This document shows positions 43,316-52,628 of a stretch of DNA of 52,769 bases, one piece after another. Positions within the stretch are counted from its first letter, which is position 1; each line of letters opens with the position of its first letter. Origin of the DNA: an uncultured Gammaproteobacteria bacterium. GTDB lineage: Bacteria; Pseudomonadota; Gammaproteobacteria; CAISUE01. Made by a program: the position numbers and the translations under genes. The notes under the pieces are model-generated. The model was given only the letters and a program-made list of their open reading frames with translations, was not told the DNA's origin and made no database searches. The stretch is taken from the NCBI GenBank assembly GCA_903888615.1, contig CAISUE010000030.1:1-52769 (forward strand). Reading direction: 5' to 3'.

Positions 43316-43324
43316 GAGAGTCGA

Positions 43325-43759
43325 TTAGTTAACTGAACCACCAAGGGCTTCGATTGCAACTTTAGCGCCCTCAGTAACAGCGATGCCTGATAAAATTAAT
43401 TGCTTAGTCAATTCACCTGTTTTAATGATTTTGACCGTTTTAATATGATGAGGAACAAGACCGGCTGCTTTCAATAATAAAATATCAACTTCACCCGCTG
43501 GTAACACATCTAATTCTGACAAACGCAATTGGTATGTATATTTACTGCTTTGGGATTTAAAGCCAAATTTAGGCAAGCGTCTTTGCTTAGGTGTTTGACC
43601 ACCTTCAAAACCGACTTTATGAAAACCGCCTGAACGGGCTTTCTGACCTTTATGACCTTTACCACAGGTTTTACCCATGCCTGAACCAATACCGCGACCC
43701 ACACGTACGGCATCTTTTTTTGCGCCTAACGCAGGTTTCAACGAATTTAAATGCATCAT
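43325..43759 (-). CDS. rplO: 50S ribosomal protein L15
   Basis: A 144-residue large-subunit assembly protein. It begins [20 protein letters not shown], with the glycine-rich [20 protein letters not shown] stretch and [24 protein letters not shown]-type binding sequence lies about ten bases before ATG 43759; ATG 43756 is equally possible. The frame is open to 43855 but the upstream part does not look like L15. The gene normally found just upstream, rpmD, is absent. Confidence 0.95.
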   Translation of the reverse strand: MMHLNSLKPALGAKKDAVRVGRGIGSGMGKTCGKGHKGQKARSGGFHKVGFEGGQTPKQRRLPKFGFKSQSSKYTYQLRLSELDVLPAGEVDILLLKAAGLVPHHIKTVKIIKTGELTKQLILSGIAVTEGAKVAIEALGGSVN

Positions 43760-43857
43760 AATAAAACAACCTCTTTGTATTAAACTAGGTATTCTTTTTA
43801 CAAAATAGGATAGAACCAGCGGGCAGGCCATAAAGACCCGACCTACGGTTTTCATTT

Positions 43858-43882
43858 AATATTTGGCTAAGATCCAAATATT
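43858..43882. repeat. Perfect 9-base inverted repeat at the rpsE stop
   Basis: AATATTTGG and CCAAATATT flank a 7-base loop, overlapping the first two bases of the rpsE stop codon. It occupies the rpsE-rplO gap of about 120 bases, exactly where rpmD is usually encoded. Confidence 0.75.
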
Positions 43883-44390
43883 AAGCGTCGATAATTTCGC
43901 TTAATGTTTTGCCACGTTTGGCAGCAATGTATTCTGGTGTGACCATGCTGGTTAAACCTTTCAACGCTGCTGAAATAACATTGTTAGCATTACTAGAACC
44001 GATAATTTTAGCGACGACATTAGAAATGCCCAACACTTCAAACACTGCCCGCACTGCACCGCCGGCAATAATACCGGTACCTTCAGAAGCAGGCAACATA
44101 ATGACTTTGGTTGCGCCATGACTCGCCGTCACTTTGTGAATAAGGGTATTGTTATTCAAATCAATCTTGGTTAAATTACGCCGCGCTGCCAACATCGCTT
44201 TTTGAATCGCCACTGGCACTTCACGCGCTTTACCAAAACCGACACCGATCGTGCCATTACCATTACCGACTACCACAACAGCTCTAAAACTAAAGATGCG
44301 TCCGCCCTTTACCGTTTTTGCATTACGATTAACGACTACCAACTTTTCTATGAGACCGTCACTCTTCGTGCTTTGATCAAAACTAGCCAT
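43881..44390 (-). CDS. rpsE: 30S ribosomal protein S5
   Basis: A 169-residue protein of the small-subunit body, important for decoding accuracy. It has [19 protein letters not shown], the double-stranded RNA-binding-like [20 protein letters not shown], and [19 protein letters not shown]. The C-terminal [20 protein letters not shown] is conserved. It lies 18 bases after rplR. A perfect inverted repeat covers its stop codon. Confidence 0.96.
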   Translation of the reverse strand: MASFDQSTKSDGLIEKLVVVNRNAKTVKGGRIFSFRAVVVVGNGNGTIGVGFGKAREVPVAIQKAMLAARRNLTKIDLNNNTLIHKVTASHGATKVIMLPASEGTGIIAGGAVRAVFEVLGISNVVAKIIGSSNANNVISAALKGLTSMVTPEYIAAKRGKTLSEIIDA

Positions 44391-44408
44391 TCGAATAATA
44401 CCTATGCG

Positions 44409-44762
44409 TTAAAAATCTAAACCAGCTTCTCTTGCTGAATCTGCAAGGGCTTTGACACAACCATGATATTTGAAACCCGATCGATCAAAGGCAACTTTCG
44501 TATAACCTGCACTAAGCGTCTTTTCAGCAATCATTTTGCCAACGCGACCGGCGGCAGCAGACTTGGATTCTTTTAACTCAAGGACTTTATAATCTTTTGA
44601 TAAAGTTGACGCTGTCGCGACCACTTTACCATCCGGCAAAGTTACTTGAGCATAAACATGTAGATTGGTCTTATGAAAAGACAATCTAATTGCTTCTAAT
44701 CTTTTAATAATGGAACGCGTTTTTTTAACGCGAGCATTTTTAGCGCGAACATTAACAGCCAT
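44409..44762 (-). CDS. rplR: 50S ribosomal protein L18
   Basis: A 117-residue protein that binds 5S rRNA and anchors the central protuberance. The basic N-terminal tail VRAKNARVKKTRSIIKRLE, then LSFHKTNLHVYAQVTLPDGK and the end AFDRSGFKYHGCVKALADSA identify it. It sits 13 bases after rplF in the standard order. Confidence 0.96.
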   Translation of the reverse strand: MAVNVRAKNARVKKTRSIIKRLEAIRLSFHKTNLHVYAQVTLPDGKVVATASTLSKDYKVLELKESKSAAAGRVGKMIAEKTLSAGYTKVAFDRSGFKYHGCVKALADSAREAGLDF

Positions 44763-44775
44763 GATACGACCCTAA

Positions 44776-45315
44776 TTATTTCTTCTTGGTTTCTTTAAGC
44801 TTGATAACTTGACCTGCAAACTTAATACCTTTACCTTTATAAGGTTCCGGTGGTCTAAACTTAATTATCTTTGCCGCTATTTGACCTACTAATTCTTTAT
44901 CCATGCCCTTGATAATGACTTCAGTTTGACTCGGCGTTTCAATATTAATGCCAACAGGCACTTCAAAAGCAACGGGATGAGAAAAACCCAAAGTAAGATT
45001 CAAGATCGAGCCTTGAACAGCAGCCCGGTAGCCGACGCCGACTAATTCAAGACGCTTTTCAAAGCCAACACTAACGCCTTTAACGAGATTATTGATAATC
45101 GCTGAAACCGTACCTGAAAGCGCTTTCGCACCCTTTGATAAGGCTTTAACGATAACTTCATTATCCGCATTAAGTGACACATTAACGTCGACTAATTGAA
45201 ATACTTTTGTGAGAGCACCTTTAGGTCCTTTCACGGCCACACTGGAATTTTCTATTAAGACACTGACACCACTTGGCAGTTTGATCGGTGCTTTAGAAAT
45301 TCTTGAGTTAAACAT
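44776..45315 (-). CDS. rplF: 50S ribosomal protein L6
   Basis: A 179-residue protein near the factor-binding site. It has SRISKAPIKLPSGVSVLIEN, the KGPKGALTKVF segment and the C-terminal signature RPPEPYKGKGIKFAGQVIKL, split here after PPEPYKGKGI. Two similar beta domains are visible in its length and glycine spacing. It is 17 bases downstream of rpsH. Confidence 0.97.
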   Translation of the reverse strand: MFNSRISKAPIKLPSGVSVLIENSSVAVKGPKGALTKVFQLVDVNVSLNADNEVIVKALSKGAKALSGTVSAIINNLVKGVSVGFEKRLELVGVGYRAAVQGSILNLTLGFSHPVAFEVPVGINIETPSQTEVIIKGMDKELVGQIAAKIIKFRPPEPYKGKGIKFAGQVIKLKETKKK

Positions 45316-45332
45316 AAAGATCCATCCTCAAA

Positions 45333-45728
45333 TCAAAATACGGTGCAAAGAATTTCGCCACCTACACCCAATAAACGCGCTTTAGCGTCTGAAATAACCC
45401 CTCTTGAAGTACTCAAAATAGTTATACCATAACCGCCAATTACTTTAACCACACGCTTAATCGGTTTATAAACACGACAACCGGGAGTGCTTACGCGTTT
45501 AATATTCGTTACGACTGCTTTTCCATCGTAATATTTCAAAGTGATCGTGAGGGTTTTTTTACTACCTTCATCAGTTTCTTTAAAATCTGCAATATAACCT
45601 TCGTCTAACAAGCACTTAGCTATCGCTAATTTCATGGTCGAAGATTGCATCGATACAAAAGGTTTCATCATGCCGCTCGCATTTTTAATACGCACGATCA
45701 TGTCAGAAATAGGATCTTGATTGCTCAT
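45333..45728 (-). CDS. rpsH: 30S ribosomal protein S8
   Basis: A 131-residue 16S rRNA central-domain binder. It begins with DPISDMIVRIKNASG and ends with YGITILSTSRGVISDAKARL and GGEILCTVF, the conserved family end. In E. coli it represses the spc operon by binding the rplE start region; I did not find that helix by eye here. It lies six bases after rpsN. Confidence 0.97.
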   Translation of the reverse strand: MSNQDPISDMIVRIKNASGMMKPFVSMQSSTMKLAIAKCLLDEGYIADFKETDEGSKKTLTITLKYYDGKAVVTNIKRVSTPGCRVYKPIKRVVKVIGGYGITILSTSRGVISDAKARLLGVGGEILCTVF

Positions 45729-45734
45729 AAGTAA

Positions 45735-46040
45735 TTACCAACTGGATTTCACGACACCTGGAATTTCACCTTTCATTGCTAAAATTCTTAGCATCGACCG
45801 GCCTAAACCAAACTTTTTATACACACCACGCGAACGGCCGGTAATTTGGCAACGATTACGAATTCGACACTTGGACGAATTACGTGGTAATGCTTGTAAT
45901 TTTTCAACCGCATCAAAACGAACGTCATCAGAAAGAGTCATATCTTTGATAGTCACTTTCAATTGGTCACGCTTTACTGCAAATTTTGCCACACATTGCT
46001 TTCTTTTAAGCTCTCTTTGGATATGAGATTTCTTCGCCAT
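45735..46040 (-). CDS. rpsN: 30S ribosomal protein S14 (zinc-free form)
   Basis: A 101-residue head protein. It begins with [20 protein letters not shown] and has the central [19 protein letters not shown], then [19 protein letters not shown]. The length and the lack of a paired CxxC-CxxC motif mark the long C-minus form, which does not bind zinc. It lies 12 bases after rplE. Confidence 0.97.
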   Translation of the reverse strand: MAKKSHIQRELKRKQCVAKFAVKRDQLKVTIKDMTLSDDVRFDAVEKLQALPRNSSKCRIRNRCQITGRSRGVYKKFGLGRSMLRILAMKGEIPGVVKSSW

Positions 46041-46052
46041 GATCGTTTCCGC

Positions 46053-46589
46053 TTACTTATCTTTTAAAGGTAAATTAAAGCCCAATAACAAACTTTTTGC
46101 TTCAGCATCGGTTTTGGCTGTCGTTGTTATTGAAATACTTAAGCCCAAAGGGATATCCATATCTTCATAACTAATTTCAGGAAACACCGATAAATCTTTA
46201 ATACCCATCGAGTAATTACCACGACCATCAAAGTTGGAATTCAAACCCCGAAAGTCACGAATTCGTGGAATGGCGACAGTGATCAATCTTTCGAAAAATT
46301 CGAACATCATTTTACCACGAAGTGTGACCTTTCCGCCAATTGGCCAGCCTTCACGGATTTTAAAACCCGCAATCGAATTACGCGCCATTGTTGCAATCGG
46401 TTTTTGACCGGCAATTTTAGCGAGCAAAGTTAATGCTGTGGTTAAATGTTTTTTATCTAAAGCTGCTTCGCCAACACCCATATTAATGGTGATTTTGGTG
46501 ACTTTAGGAATCATCATAACATTTGTATAGTTATGTTTTACTTGTAATTGCTGTGCAATTTCTTTGTACTTTGTTTCAAATGCCGACAT
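46053..46589 (-). CDS. rplE: 50S ribosomal protein L5
   Basis: A 178-residue 5S rRNA-binding protein that also contacts the P-site tRNA. Segments VTKITINMGVGEAALDKKHL, AGQKPIATMARNSIAGFKIR, and GRGNYSMGIKDLSVFPEISY are family signatures, ending LLLGFNLPLK. It lies 14 bases after rplX. Confidence 0.97.
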   Translation of the reverse strand: MSAFETKYKEIAQQLQVKHNYTNVMMIPKVTKITINMGVGEAALDKKHLTTALTLLAKIAGQKPIATMARNSIAGFKIREGWPIGGKVTLRGKMMFEFFERLITVAIPRIRDFRGLNSNFDGRGNYSMGIKDLSVFPEISYEDMDIPLGLSISITTTAKTDAEAKSLLLGFNLPLKDK

Positions 46590-46603
46590 ATCGCTACCTG
46601 AAA

Positions 46604-46927
46604 TTACCCAATATCTTTAGAAGATTTCTTTGTAAATCTAACCTTTTTACCCGCGTCATTCAGACGAATGCCGACTTTAGAGATCCCGTTTTCAGCGGCA
46701 TCATAAAAAGCAACATTTGAAACATCCATCGGCATCGCAATATCAATCACGCCACCTTCAAGACCTAAATTGGGGTTTGGTTTCTGGTGTTTTTTAACTA
46801 AATTTACACCTTCGACCACAACACGACAGAATTTTTCTGTCCTGATAATTTTTTTAATCGTTCCACGCTTACCTTTGGATTTACCACAGGTAACTTGGAC
46901 TTCATCACCAACTTTAATCTTATTCAC
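46604..46927 (-). CDS. rplX: 50S ribosomal protein L24
   Basis: A 107-residue assembly initiator of the large subunit. The KOW motif is at the start, KVGDEVQVTCGKSKGKRGTI, followed by VVEGVNLVKKHQKPNPNLG. The middle GVIDIAMPMDVSNVAFYDA is conserved. Unlike its neighbours it is separated from the gene before it, rplN, by 166 bases that hold palindromic repeats. Confidence 0.96.
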   Translation of the reverse strand: MNKIKVGDEVQVTCGKSKGKRGTIKKIIRTEKFCRVVVEGVNLVKKHQKPNPNLGLEGGVIDIAMPMDVSNVAFYDAAENGISKVGIRLNDAGKKVRFTKKSSKDIG

Positions 46928-46955
46928 ACGTAACTCCTAACCATTTTATAGCCCC

Positions 46956-47068
46956 GTCATTGCCGTTAACATGAATTCGCAATGACAGATTTTTTTAATG
47001 CCCTACAACTGTTCATACCTTTATCAACCAACGGTTGAGGATAAACCCCGTTCCTATGGTTTATGAAC
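46956..47068. repeat. Palindromic elements in the rplN-rplX gap
   Basis: GTCATTGC (46956-46963) pairs with GCAATGAC (46979-46986). A second, larger palindrome runs from GTTCATA (47011-47017) to TATGAAC (47062-47068), with inner TCAACC-AAC-GGTTGA (47024-47038). The GTCATTGC type resembles dispersed intergenic repeats of proteobacteria. The whole 166-base gap looks like an insertion into the operon. Confidence 0.65.
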
Positions 47069-47093
47069 TAATCTCGTGGTAACAACAAACTAT

Positions 47094-47462
47094 TTACAAC
47101 ACCTCTTCGGCGAGGGAAATAATTTTCATGAACTTTTCACCGCGCAATTCGCGCGTGACCGGTCCAAAAATCCGGGTACCAATAGGCTGATGTTGATTAT
47201 TTAAAATCACCGCAGCATTCGAATCAAAACGAATGACTGAGCCATCAGATCGACGGACACCTTTGCGTGTTCTCACGATCACTGCAAAACACACATCGCC
47301 TTTTTTCACTTTACCTTTTGGTGATGAATCTTTGACACTGACGCGAATCACATCGCCTATATTAGCATAACGGCGGTGCGAACTGCCTAAAACTTTAATA
47401 CACATGACGCGTTTAGCACCACTATTATCCGCAACATCCAACTCTGATTGCATTTGAATCAT
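47094..47462 (-). CDS. rplN: 50S ribosomal protein L14
   Basis: A 122-residue protein that forms an intersubunit bridge. It begins with [20 protein letters not shown] and has [20 protein letters not shown] and the [20 protein letters not shown] segment, ending [10 protein letters not shown]. It follows rpsQ by 13 bases, continuing the S10/spc series. Confidence 0.97.
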   Translation of the reverse strand: MIQMQSELDVADNSGAKRVMCIKVLGSSHRRYANIGDVIRVSVKDSSPKGKVKKGDVCFAVIVRTRKGVRRSDGSVIRFDSNAAVILNNQHQPIGTRIFGPVTRELRGEKFMKIISLAEEVL

Positions 47463-47475
47463 TTTTATCTCTCAA

Positions 47476-47733
47476 CTAGTTTTGCACAATACTCTGAACC
47501 AGCCAACTTTTGGTTTTAGAAATAGGCTTGGTTTGAACAACCAACACATGATCTCCTAAAACACAACTATTCGCATCGTCGTGGGCAACAATTTTTTTAC
47601 GCTTAACCAAAAATTTATGGTAAAGAGGATGCTTAACTTTAGTTTCAATCAATACGACTACGGTTTTGTTCATCTTGCTACTTAGCACAACCCCACGCAG
47701 TGGCTGTTGTTTTTTTTCAATCGTAATAGTCAT
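47476..47733 (-). CDS. rpsQ: 30S ribosomal protein S17
   Basis: An 85-residue 16S rRNA-binding OB-fold protein. It shows RGVVLSSKMNKTVVVLIE, TKVKHPLYHKFLVKRKKIVA and the end TKPISKTKSWLVQSIV. Its ATG overlaps the stop of rpmC by four bases, so the two are coupled, as in many gammaproteobacteria. Confidence 0.96.
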   Translation of the reverse strand: MTITIEKKQQPLRGVVLSSKMNKTVVVLIETKVKHPLYHKFLVKRKKIVAHDDANSCVLGDHVLVVQTKPISKTKSWLVQSIVQN

Positions 47734-47927
47734 AGCGCAGCTTTCTCCGATTGCAACAATCTAATACGCGCAATAGTTTTTTTCAACACGTTAAACTGGT
47801 GCGTTTTAACAGTTTGCCCGGAATTCTTTTGAATGAGCAAAAACATATACTCTTTCTTACATTCGTTAAATTTAGCATGCAATTCTGGCAACGCTAAAGG
47901 ACGAAGTTCATCAATAGGATTTTTCAT
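47730..47927 (-). CDS. rpmC: 50S ribosomal protein L29
   Basis: A 65-residue two-helix protein at the exit tunnel, near the trigger factor and SRP docking site. It has DELRPLALPELHAKFNECKK and the second-helix FNVLKKTIARIRLLQSEK. It starts four bases after rplP and overlaps rpsQ. Confidence 0.94.
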   Translation of the reverse strand: MKNPIDELRPLALPELHAKFNECKKEYMFLLIQKNSGQTVKTHQFNVLKKTIARIRLLQSEKAAL

Positions 47928-47931
47928 AAAA

Positions 47932-48345
47932 TTACAGTAAAGTTCTGGTTACAAAAATTGTTTTCAAGGGAAGTTTGGCAGCCGCTAGCGTAAGCGCTTC
48001 TTTCGCTATCTCTTCCGTCACACCTTCCATTTCAAACATCACCGTTCCTGGACGCACTACCGCCACCCAATATTCCACATTACCCTTACCTTTACCTTGA
48101 CGTACTTCAAGGGGTTTTTGAGTAATTGGCTTATCTGGGAAAAGTCGAATCCAAATACGACCACCACGCTTAATATGCCGTGTCATCGCCCGACGGGCAG
48201 ATTCAATTTGACGCGCCGTAATCCTGCCCGCTTCAACGGATTTCAAACCGAAGTGACCGAAGCTGACTTTATTACCGGTCAACGCTAAGCCACGATTTCT
48301 GCCTTTAAACTGCTTTCTAAATTTGGTTCTTTTAGGCTGCAACAT
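47932..48345 (-). CDS. rplP: 50S ribosomal protein L16
   Basis: A 137-residue protein near the A-site tRNA elbow. The start [20 protein letters not shown] and the [20 protein letters not shown] segment are classical, followed by [19 protein letters not shown]. The loop arginine that is hydroxylated in some bacteria is in this [10 protein letters not shown] area. It lies 44 bases after rpsC. Confidence 0.97.
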   Translation of the reverse strand: MLQPKRTKFRKQFKGRNRGLALTGNKVSFGHFGLKSVEAGRITARQIESARRAMTRHIKRGGRIWIRLFPDKPITQKPLEVRQGKGKGNVEYWVAVVRPGTVMFEMEGVTEEIAKEALTLAAAKLPLKTIFVTRTLL

Positions 48346-48389
48346 AACTATTTATTCTCTCATTAAAACGCTACGCGCTGGAAAATCAA

Positions 48390-49031
48390 TCACGCATCTT
48401 CAAAGATATCGCCTTTATAAACCCAAACTTTGATACCAATGATACCGTAAGTCGTCTTGGCTTCAGCTAAGGCATAATCAATATCGGCACGTAAGGTATG
48501 AAGAGGAACTCGCCCTTCACGCTGCCATTCAGTCCGAGCGATTTCAGCACCCCCTAAACGACCTGAAATAGACACCTTAACACCTTTAGCACCCGATTTC
48601 ATGGCCGTGGTGATGGCTTTTTTCATCGCCCGACGAAACATAACCCGCTTTTCTAATTGCGACGCAATCGATTCACCGATCAGTTTAGCGCATATTTCAG
48701 GCGCTTTAACTTCTTCGATATTAATCACGACTTGAACTTCAAGCATTTTAGCCAAGCGCACACGAATCTTTTCGATTTCATCACCTTTTTTACCGATAAT
48801 AATACCTGGGCGGGCAGCATAAATAGTAATCTTGGCAGTTTTTGCCAATCTTTCAATCAACACTTTAGCAATACCTGCGGCAGCCAATTCTTTATTAAGC
48901 AACGTACGCGCTTGATAATCGGCAAACAATGTCTTCGAAAACGTGGATGATGAAGCATACCACTTAGACGACCAATCTTTAATCTTTCTTGCGCCTAAAC
49001 GCAAACCAACTGGATGTACCTTCTGACCCAT
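48390..49031 (-). CDS. rpsC: 30S ribosomal protein S3
   Basis: A 213-residue protein at the mRNA entry tunnel. It begins [20 protein letters not shown]. The KH-type RNA-binding loop reads [20 protein letters not shown]. The C-terminal domain has [20 protein letters not shown] and [20 protein letters not shown]. It starts four bases after rplV. Confidence 0.97.
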   Translation of the reverse strand: MGQKVHPVGLRLGARKIKDWSSKWYASSSTFSKTLFADYQARTLLNKELAAAGIAKVLIERLAKTAKITIYAARPGIIIGKKGDEIEKIRVRLAKMLEVQVVINIEEVKAPEICAKLIGESIASQLEKRVMFRRAMKKAITTAMKSGAKGVKVSISGRLGGAEIARTEWQREGRVPLHTLRADIDYALAEAKTTYGIIGIKVWVYKGDIFEDA

Positions 49032-49035
49032 GACC

Positions 49036-49374
49036 TTACCCCTTAATCTCGGATAAAAAGACAGTAATATGCGATGTTCTTTTTAAAATTCTGCTGCCAC
49101 GTCCTTTAGCCCGTGGTTGCATACGCTTCAAAGTTACCCCAGCATCAACAAAAGCTTTGCTAACAAAAAGGTCATCAATATCTGCACCAAAATTGTTTTC
49201 TGCATTTGCTACCGCAGAATCCAATAGTTTTTTAATATGAGCGCCAGCTTTGCTAATATCAAAGTTTAAAAAATCATAGGCTTTTTCTACCGTCTTACCG
49301 CGAATTTGATCGATGACCAAGCGCGCTTTTTGAGGAGACAAAGCTAATTTATTTAATTTTGCAACGACATCCAT
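49036..49374 (-). CDS. rplV: 50S ribosomal protein L22
   Basis: A 112-residue protein whose beta-hairpin lines the peptide exit tunnel. It has [39 protein letters not shown] and, at the hairpin, [20 protein letters not shown]. It lies ten bases after rpsS. Macrolide resistance changes in other species map to the hairpin; nothing unusual is visible here. Confidence 0.97.
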   Translation of the reverse strand: MDVVAKLNKLALSPQKARLVIDQIRGKTVEKAYDFLNFDISKAGAHIKKLLDSAVANAENNFGADIDDLFVSKAFVDAGVTLKRMQPRAKGRGSRILKRTSHITVFLSEIKG

Positions 49375-49384
49375 AACTTAATCC

Positions 49385-49666
49385 TCAACCCGCATTAGCT
49401 TTTTTATCAGCAGCCGTATGGCCACGAAAAGTTCTGGTCGGCGAAAATTCACCTAACTTGTGACCTACCATGTTTTCAGTCACAAACACCGGCACAAAAA
49501 CTTTACCGTTATAAACAGCGATGGTCAAACCCAACATGTCAGGCAAGATCATCGAACGACGTGACCAAGTCTTAATAGGTTTTTTAATCGACTGCTTAGC
49601 CATTTCCAACACTTTTTTAATCAAGTGTGAATCAACAAATGGGCCTTTTTTTAATGAACGTGGCAC
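49385..49666 (-). CDS. rpsS: 30S ribosomal protein S19
   Basis: A 93-residue head protein. The start [19 protein letters not shown], the [20 protein letters not shown] stretch and the C-terminal [20 protein letters not shown] are family-typical. It lies 21 bases after rplB. Confidence 0.97.
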   Translation of the reverse strand: MPRSLKKGPFVDSHLIKKVLEMAKQSIKKPIKTWSRRSMILPDMLGLTIAVYNGKVFVPVFVTENMVGHKLGEFSPTRTFRGHTAADKKANAG

Positions 49667-49687
49667 TATCCACCTCTACTTTGTAAA

Positions 49688-50518
49688 TTAACGGGTACGA
49701 CCACGAATGATCATTTTTTGAGTACGTTTATTATGACGAGTCCTATAACCTTTGGTTGGCTTACCCCAGGGTGTCACAGGATGGCGACCACCGGAAGTTT
49801 TACCTTCACCACCACCGTGTGGGTGATCTACCGGATTCATGACAACACCACGAACCGTTGGTCGAATACCACGCCAGCGTTTGGCACCAGCTTTTCCTAA
49901 AGAAATGAGATTATGTTCAGCATTACCGACTTCACCAATGGTCGCCCGACAATCTAACAATACTTTACGCATTTCCCCAGAGCGCAAGCGAATAACCGCA
50001 TAACCTGCTTCTTTTGAAATCAATTGCACCGAAGTACCCGCACTACGCGCCAATTGCGCACCTTTGCCAGGACTCAATTCAATATTGTGCAAAATCGTAC
50101 CAATCGGAATATTGCGCAATACCAAAGCATTACCCACACTGATTGGCGCAGTCACACCTGAAACGACAGGGTCCCCTGCTTTCATGCCTTTAGGTGCAAT
50201 AATGTAGTGACGATCACCATCCACATATAACAACAAAGCAATATTCGCACTGCGATTAGGATCGTATTCAATACGCTCAATTTTCGCCGGCACATCGTCT
50301 TTGATACGTTTAAAATCGATGATCCGATAAGCACGCTTATGACCGCCACCCATGTGACGAACAGTAATACGACCTAAATTATTACGGCCCGATTTACGTT
50401 TTTTACTCAAGGTTAAGGCTTTAATTGGCCTAACTGACTTGGATAAACCCGCTTCTTTAACCGAGATTACAAAACGTCTCCCTGGAGACGTTGGTTTAGC
50501 TTTCTTGATGATTGCCAT
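49688..50518 (-). CDS. rplB: 50S ribosomal protein L2
   Basis: A 276-residue core protein of the large subunit needed for peptidyl transfer and subunit joining. [20 protein letters not shown], the [11 protein letters not shown] segment and the catalytic-centre-proximal [20 protein letters not shown], including the conserved HPHGGGEG histidine, are intact. It follows rplW by five bases. Confidence 0.98.
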   Translation of the reverse strand: MAIIKKAKPTSPGRRFVISVKEAGLSKSVRPIKALTLSKKRKSGRNNLGRITVRHMGGGHKRAYRIIDFKRIKDDVPAKIERIEYDPNRSANIALLLYVDGDRHYIIAPKGMKAGDPVVSGVTAPISVGNALVLRNIPIGTILHNIELSPGKGAQLARSAGTSVQLISKEAGYAVIRLRSGEMRKVLLDCRATIGEVGNAEHNLISLGKAGAKRWRGIRPTVRGVVMNPVDHPHGGGEGKTSGGRHPVTPWGKPTKGYRTRHNKRTQKMIIRGRTR

Positions 50519-50523
50519 ATGCT

Positions 50524-50820
50524 TTATTGATTCATAAGATTAATATCGAAACCTTCTTTCAAGGTCACATAAGCTTTCTTTACATCGCTTTTTGTCCCTT
50601 GACGCCCACCAAAATTTCTGGTTTTACCTTTGGTCAACACCGTGTTGACTTTTTCTACCTTAACATCAAAAGCAATTTCCACCGCCTTAGCAATCTGGTG
50701 TTTATTAGCGGTCTTAAGCACTTTTAACACGATAGATTTTTTAGCTTCAGCTAGCGCATGCGCTTTTTCTGTTAATACTGGTGATTTAATAATGTCATAG
50801 ACATTGGTTTTCACATTCAT
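50524..50820 (-). CDS. rplW: 50S ribosomal protein L23
   Basis: A 98-residue protein at the exit tunnel and docking site for trigger factor. It begins [18 protein letters not shown] and has [38 protein letters not shown]. Its ATG overlaps the rplD stop by four bases. Confidence 0.96.
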   Translation of the reverse strand: MNVKTNVYDIIKSPVLTEKAHALAEAKKSIVLKVLKTANKHQIAKAVEIAFDVKVEKVNTVLTKGKTRNFGGRQGTKSDVKKAYVTLKEGFDINLMNQ

Positions 50821-51434
50821 TGCAACACCTCACCCATTTGCTTAATCGCTTCTGCCGTAATGACGACTTTATCAAAACCAATCAGACTTACAGGATCAAT
50901 CGATTGCGTATCACATAAGCCAACATAATGAAGATTTCGAATCGATAAAAACAATTCTTCAGTTATTTCATGCGTCACCAATAATACATTGTGAACCGCT
51001 AATTGTTGCAATAACGCCAAACCTGCTTTAACACTCGCTTCAGGCAAGACAAATTGATCTACAATGATCAACCGATTGGTTCTGAGCAATTCGGATAAAA
51101 TTGATTTAATCGCACCGCGATACATTTTACGATTTACTTTTTGCGAATGATCTGCTGGACGCGCCGCAAAAGTAACACCACCTTTACGCCAAATCGGACT
51201 TCTGTTAGAACCTGCACGCGCTCTACCAGTACCCTTTTGACGCCAAGGCTTGGCACCACCACCGCTAACTTCCGCACGTGTTTTTTGTTTTTTAGAGCCC
51301 TGACGAGCAGCTGCTTGAAAAGCCACAACAACTTGATGAATCAACGCTTCCTTATAAGGAAAAGCGAAAACGGCATCAGACAGTTCGAGCTGCGATGTTG
51401 CGCGTTTTTCAAGTTCAATTAATTCAACTTGCAT
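50817..51434 (-). CDS. rplD: 50S ribosomal protein L4
   Basis: A 205-residue protein with an extended loop reaching the exit tunnel, [20 protein letters not shown] and [19 protein letters not shown]. In E. coli L4 also represses its own S10 operon by leader attenuation; whether the leader ahead of rpsJ allows this here is not visible. It starts 14 bases after rplC. Confidence 0.96.
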   Translation of the reverse strand: MQVELIELEKRATSQLELSDAVFAFPYKEALIHQVVVAFQAAARQGSKKQKTRAEVSGGGAKPWRQKGTGRARAGSNRSPIWRKGGVTFAARPADHSQKVNRKMYRGAIKSILSELLRTNRLIIVDQFVLPEASVKAGLALLQQLAVHNVLLVTHEITEELFLSIRNLHYVGLCDTQSIDPVSLIGFDKVVITAEAIKQMGEVLQ

Positions 51435-51448
51435 AAAAAATCCTTAGC

Positions 51449-52081
51449 TTAGGCCACTTTAATAGCGGGCTTAATAACTACCAAACCACCTTGCGCCCCA
51501 GGTACTGCACCTTTGACGAGAATGACATTTTTATCGTTAAGAACTTGCACGATAGTAAGGCTTTGCGTGGTCACTTGCTCACCGCCCATTCTACCAGCCA
51601 TTTTCTTACCCGGAAAAACCCGACCTGGCGACTGGCGCTGACCAATCGAACCCGGCGCCCGATGCGATAAAGAGTTACCGTGAGTAGCATCACCCATTTT
51701 GAAATTATAGCGTTTGATGGTGCCGGCGAAGCCTTTACCTTTAGAGACACCCGTCACATCGACGTGATGACGACCTTCAAAAATTTCTAAACCCACGATA
51801 TCACCCATCTTAAAGGCACTGACATCATCAAGACGAAATTCTTTCAATCCTAAGCTGGGTTCAATGGCGGCTTTTTTAAAGTGGCCGATTAAAGGCTGAG
51901 TGACTTTTCTATTGTTCTTTTTGCCGTAAGCAATTTGCACCGCATTATAACCATCGGTATCAATATTCTTAATTTGGCTTACTACATTTTCAAAAAGCTC
52001 GATTACCGTTACTGGAACAGAGGAGCCGTCTTCTTGGAAGACTCGTGTCATGCCGCATTTGCGACCTATTAAACCTAACAT
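51449..52081 (-). CDS. rplC: 50S ribosomal protein L3
   Basis: A 210-residue early-assembly protein of the large subunit. It has [20 protein letters not shown], the glycine-rich [19 protein letters not shown] and the central-loop [20 protein letters not shown] with the conserved glutamine that PrmB methylates. [15 protein letters not shown] follows. It lies 23 bases after rpsJ. Confidence 0.97.
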   Translation of the reverse strand: MLGLIGRKCGMTRVFQEDGSSVPVTVIELFENVVSQIKNIDTDGYNAVQIAYGKKNNRKVTQPLIGHFKKAAIEPSLGLKEFRLDDVSAFKMGDIVGLEIFEGRHHVDVTGVSKGKGFAGTIKRYNFKMGDATHGNSLSHRAPGSIGQRQSPGRVFPGKKMAGRMGGEQVTTQSLTIVQVLNDKNVILVKGAVPGAQGGLVVIKPAIKVA

Positions 52082-52104
52082 TCATATACCTTTAAATTAA
52101 TGGA

Positions 52105-52512
52105 TTAATCTACACTAATAATAACGTCTACACCAGCGGCTAAATCTAATTTCATCAAAGCATCAACCGTTTTATCGGTAGGTGAAATAATATCAATCAA
52201 ACGCTTATGGGTTCTGATTTCATATTGATCGCGAGCATTTTTATCCACGTGCGGCGAAGTCAATATAGTGAATTTTTCAATCTTAGTTGGCAAAGGAATA
52301 GGGCCGCAAATTTGTGAGCCAGTTCTTTTTGCCGTATCAACGATTTCTTTTGCCGACTGTTCGATCAGTTTATGATCAAACGCTTTTAAACGAATACGAA
52401 TACGTTGTTTTTGCGCCGTTACTTTAGCAGTACTCGCCACTTTAGCGTGGACAGCAGCTTTGACCGGGCTTTTGGGTGATACAACCTTTTCTTTACTTGG
52501 AGACTGCGCCAT
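52105..52512 (-). CDS. rpsJ: 30S ribosomal protein S10 with N-terminal extension
   Basis: A 135-residue protein. The family core begins with [19 protein letters not shown] at about residue 36 and ends at the C-terminus. It has [20 protein letters not shown] and the [12 protein letters not shown] segment. E. coli S10 has 103 residues, so about 32 extra residues, rich in Lys, Ala, Ser and Val, precede the core. ATG 52512 has AGG about ten bases upstream; a GTG inside the extension (about residue 25) is possible but lacks a binding site. S10 also serves as NusE in antitermination, where the N-terminus would be exposed. It is the first gene of the S10 operon, 116 bases after tuf. Confidence 0.93.
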   Translation of the reverse strand: MAQSPSKEKVVSPKSPVKAAVHAKVASTAKVTAQKQRIRIRLKAFDHKLIEQSAKEIVDTAKRTGSQICGPIPLPTKIEKFTILTSPHVDKNARDQYEIRTHKRLIDIISPTDKTVDALMKLDLAAGVDVIISVD

Positions 52513-52591
52513 ATAAACCAAACCTAAAATTTTAAAGATCGCGTGGAAAGCCCACCATTATACCAAAATTATTTTTTTACACAAGGGTAAA

Positions 52592-52625
52592 GTTAACCCA
52601 CACTTAAATTTATGCGTGGGTTAAC
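52592..52625 (-). terminator. Hairpin after tuf
   Basis: GTTAACCCAC and GTGGGTTAAC form a perfect 10-base stem with a 14-base loop, four bases beyond the tuf stop on the minus strand. Only a short T run (TTT) follows, so it may be a partial terminator or a leader element of the S10 operon. Confidence 0.6.
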
Positions 52626-52628
52626 CAT

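Noticed and set aside
43760-43855. Upstream extension of rplO as a possible rpmD remnant
   Set aside because: The translation ([18 protein letters not shown]) shares nothing with L30 beyond the first three residues and is too short.
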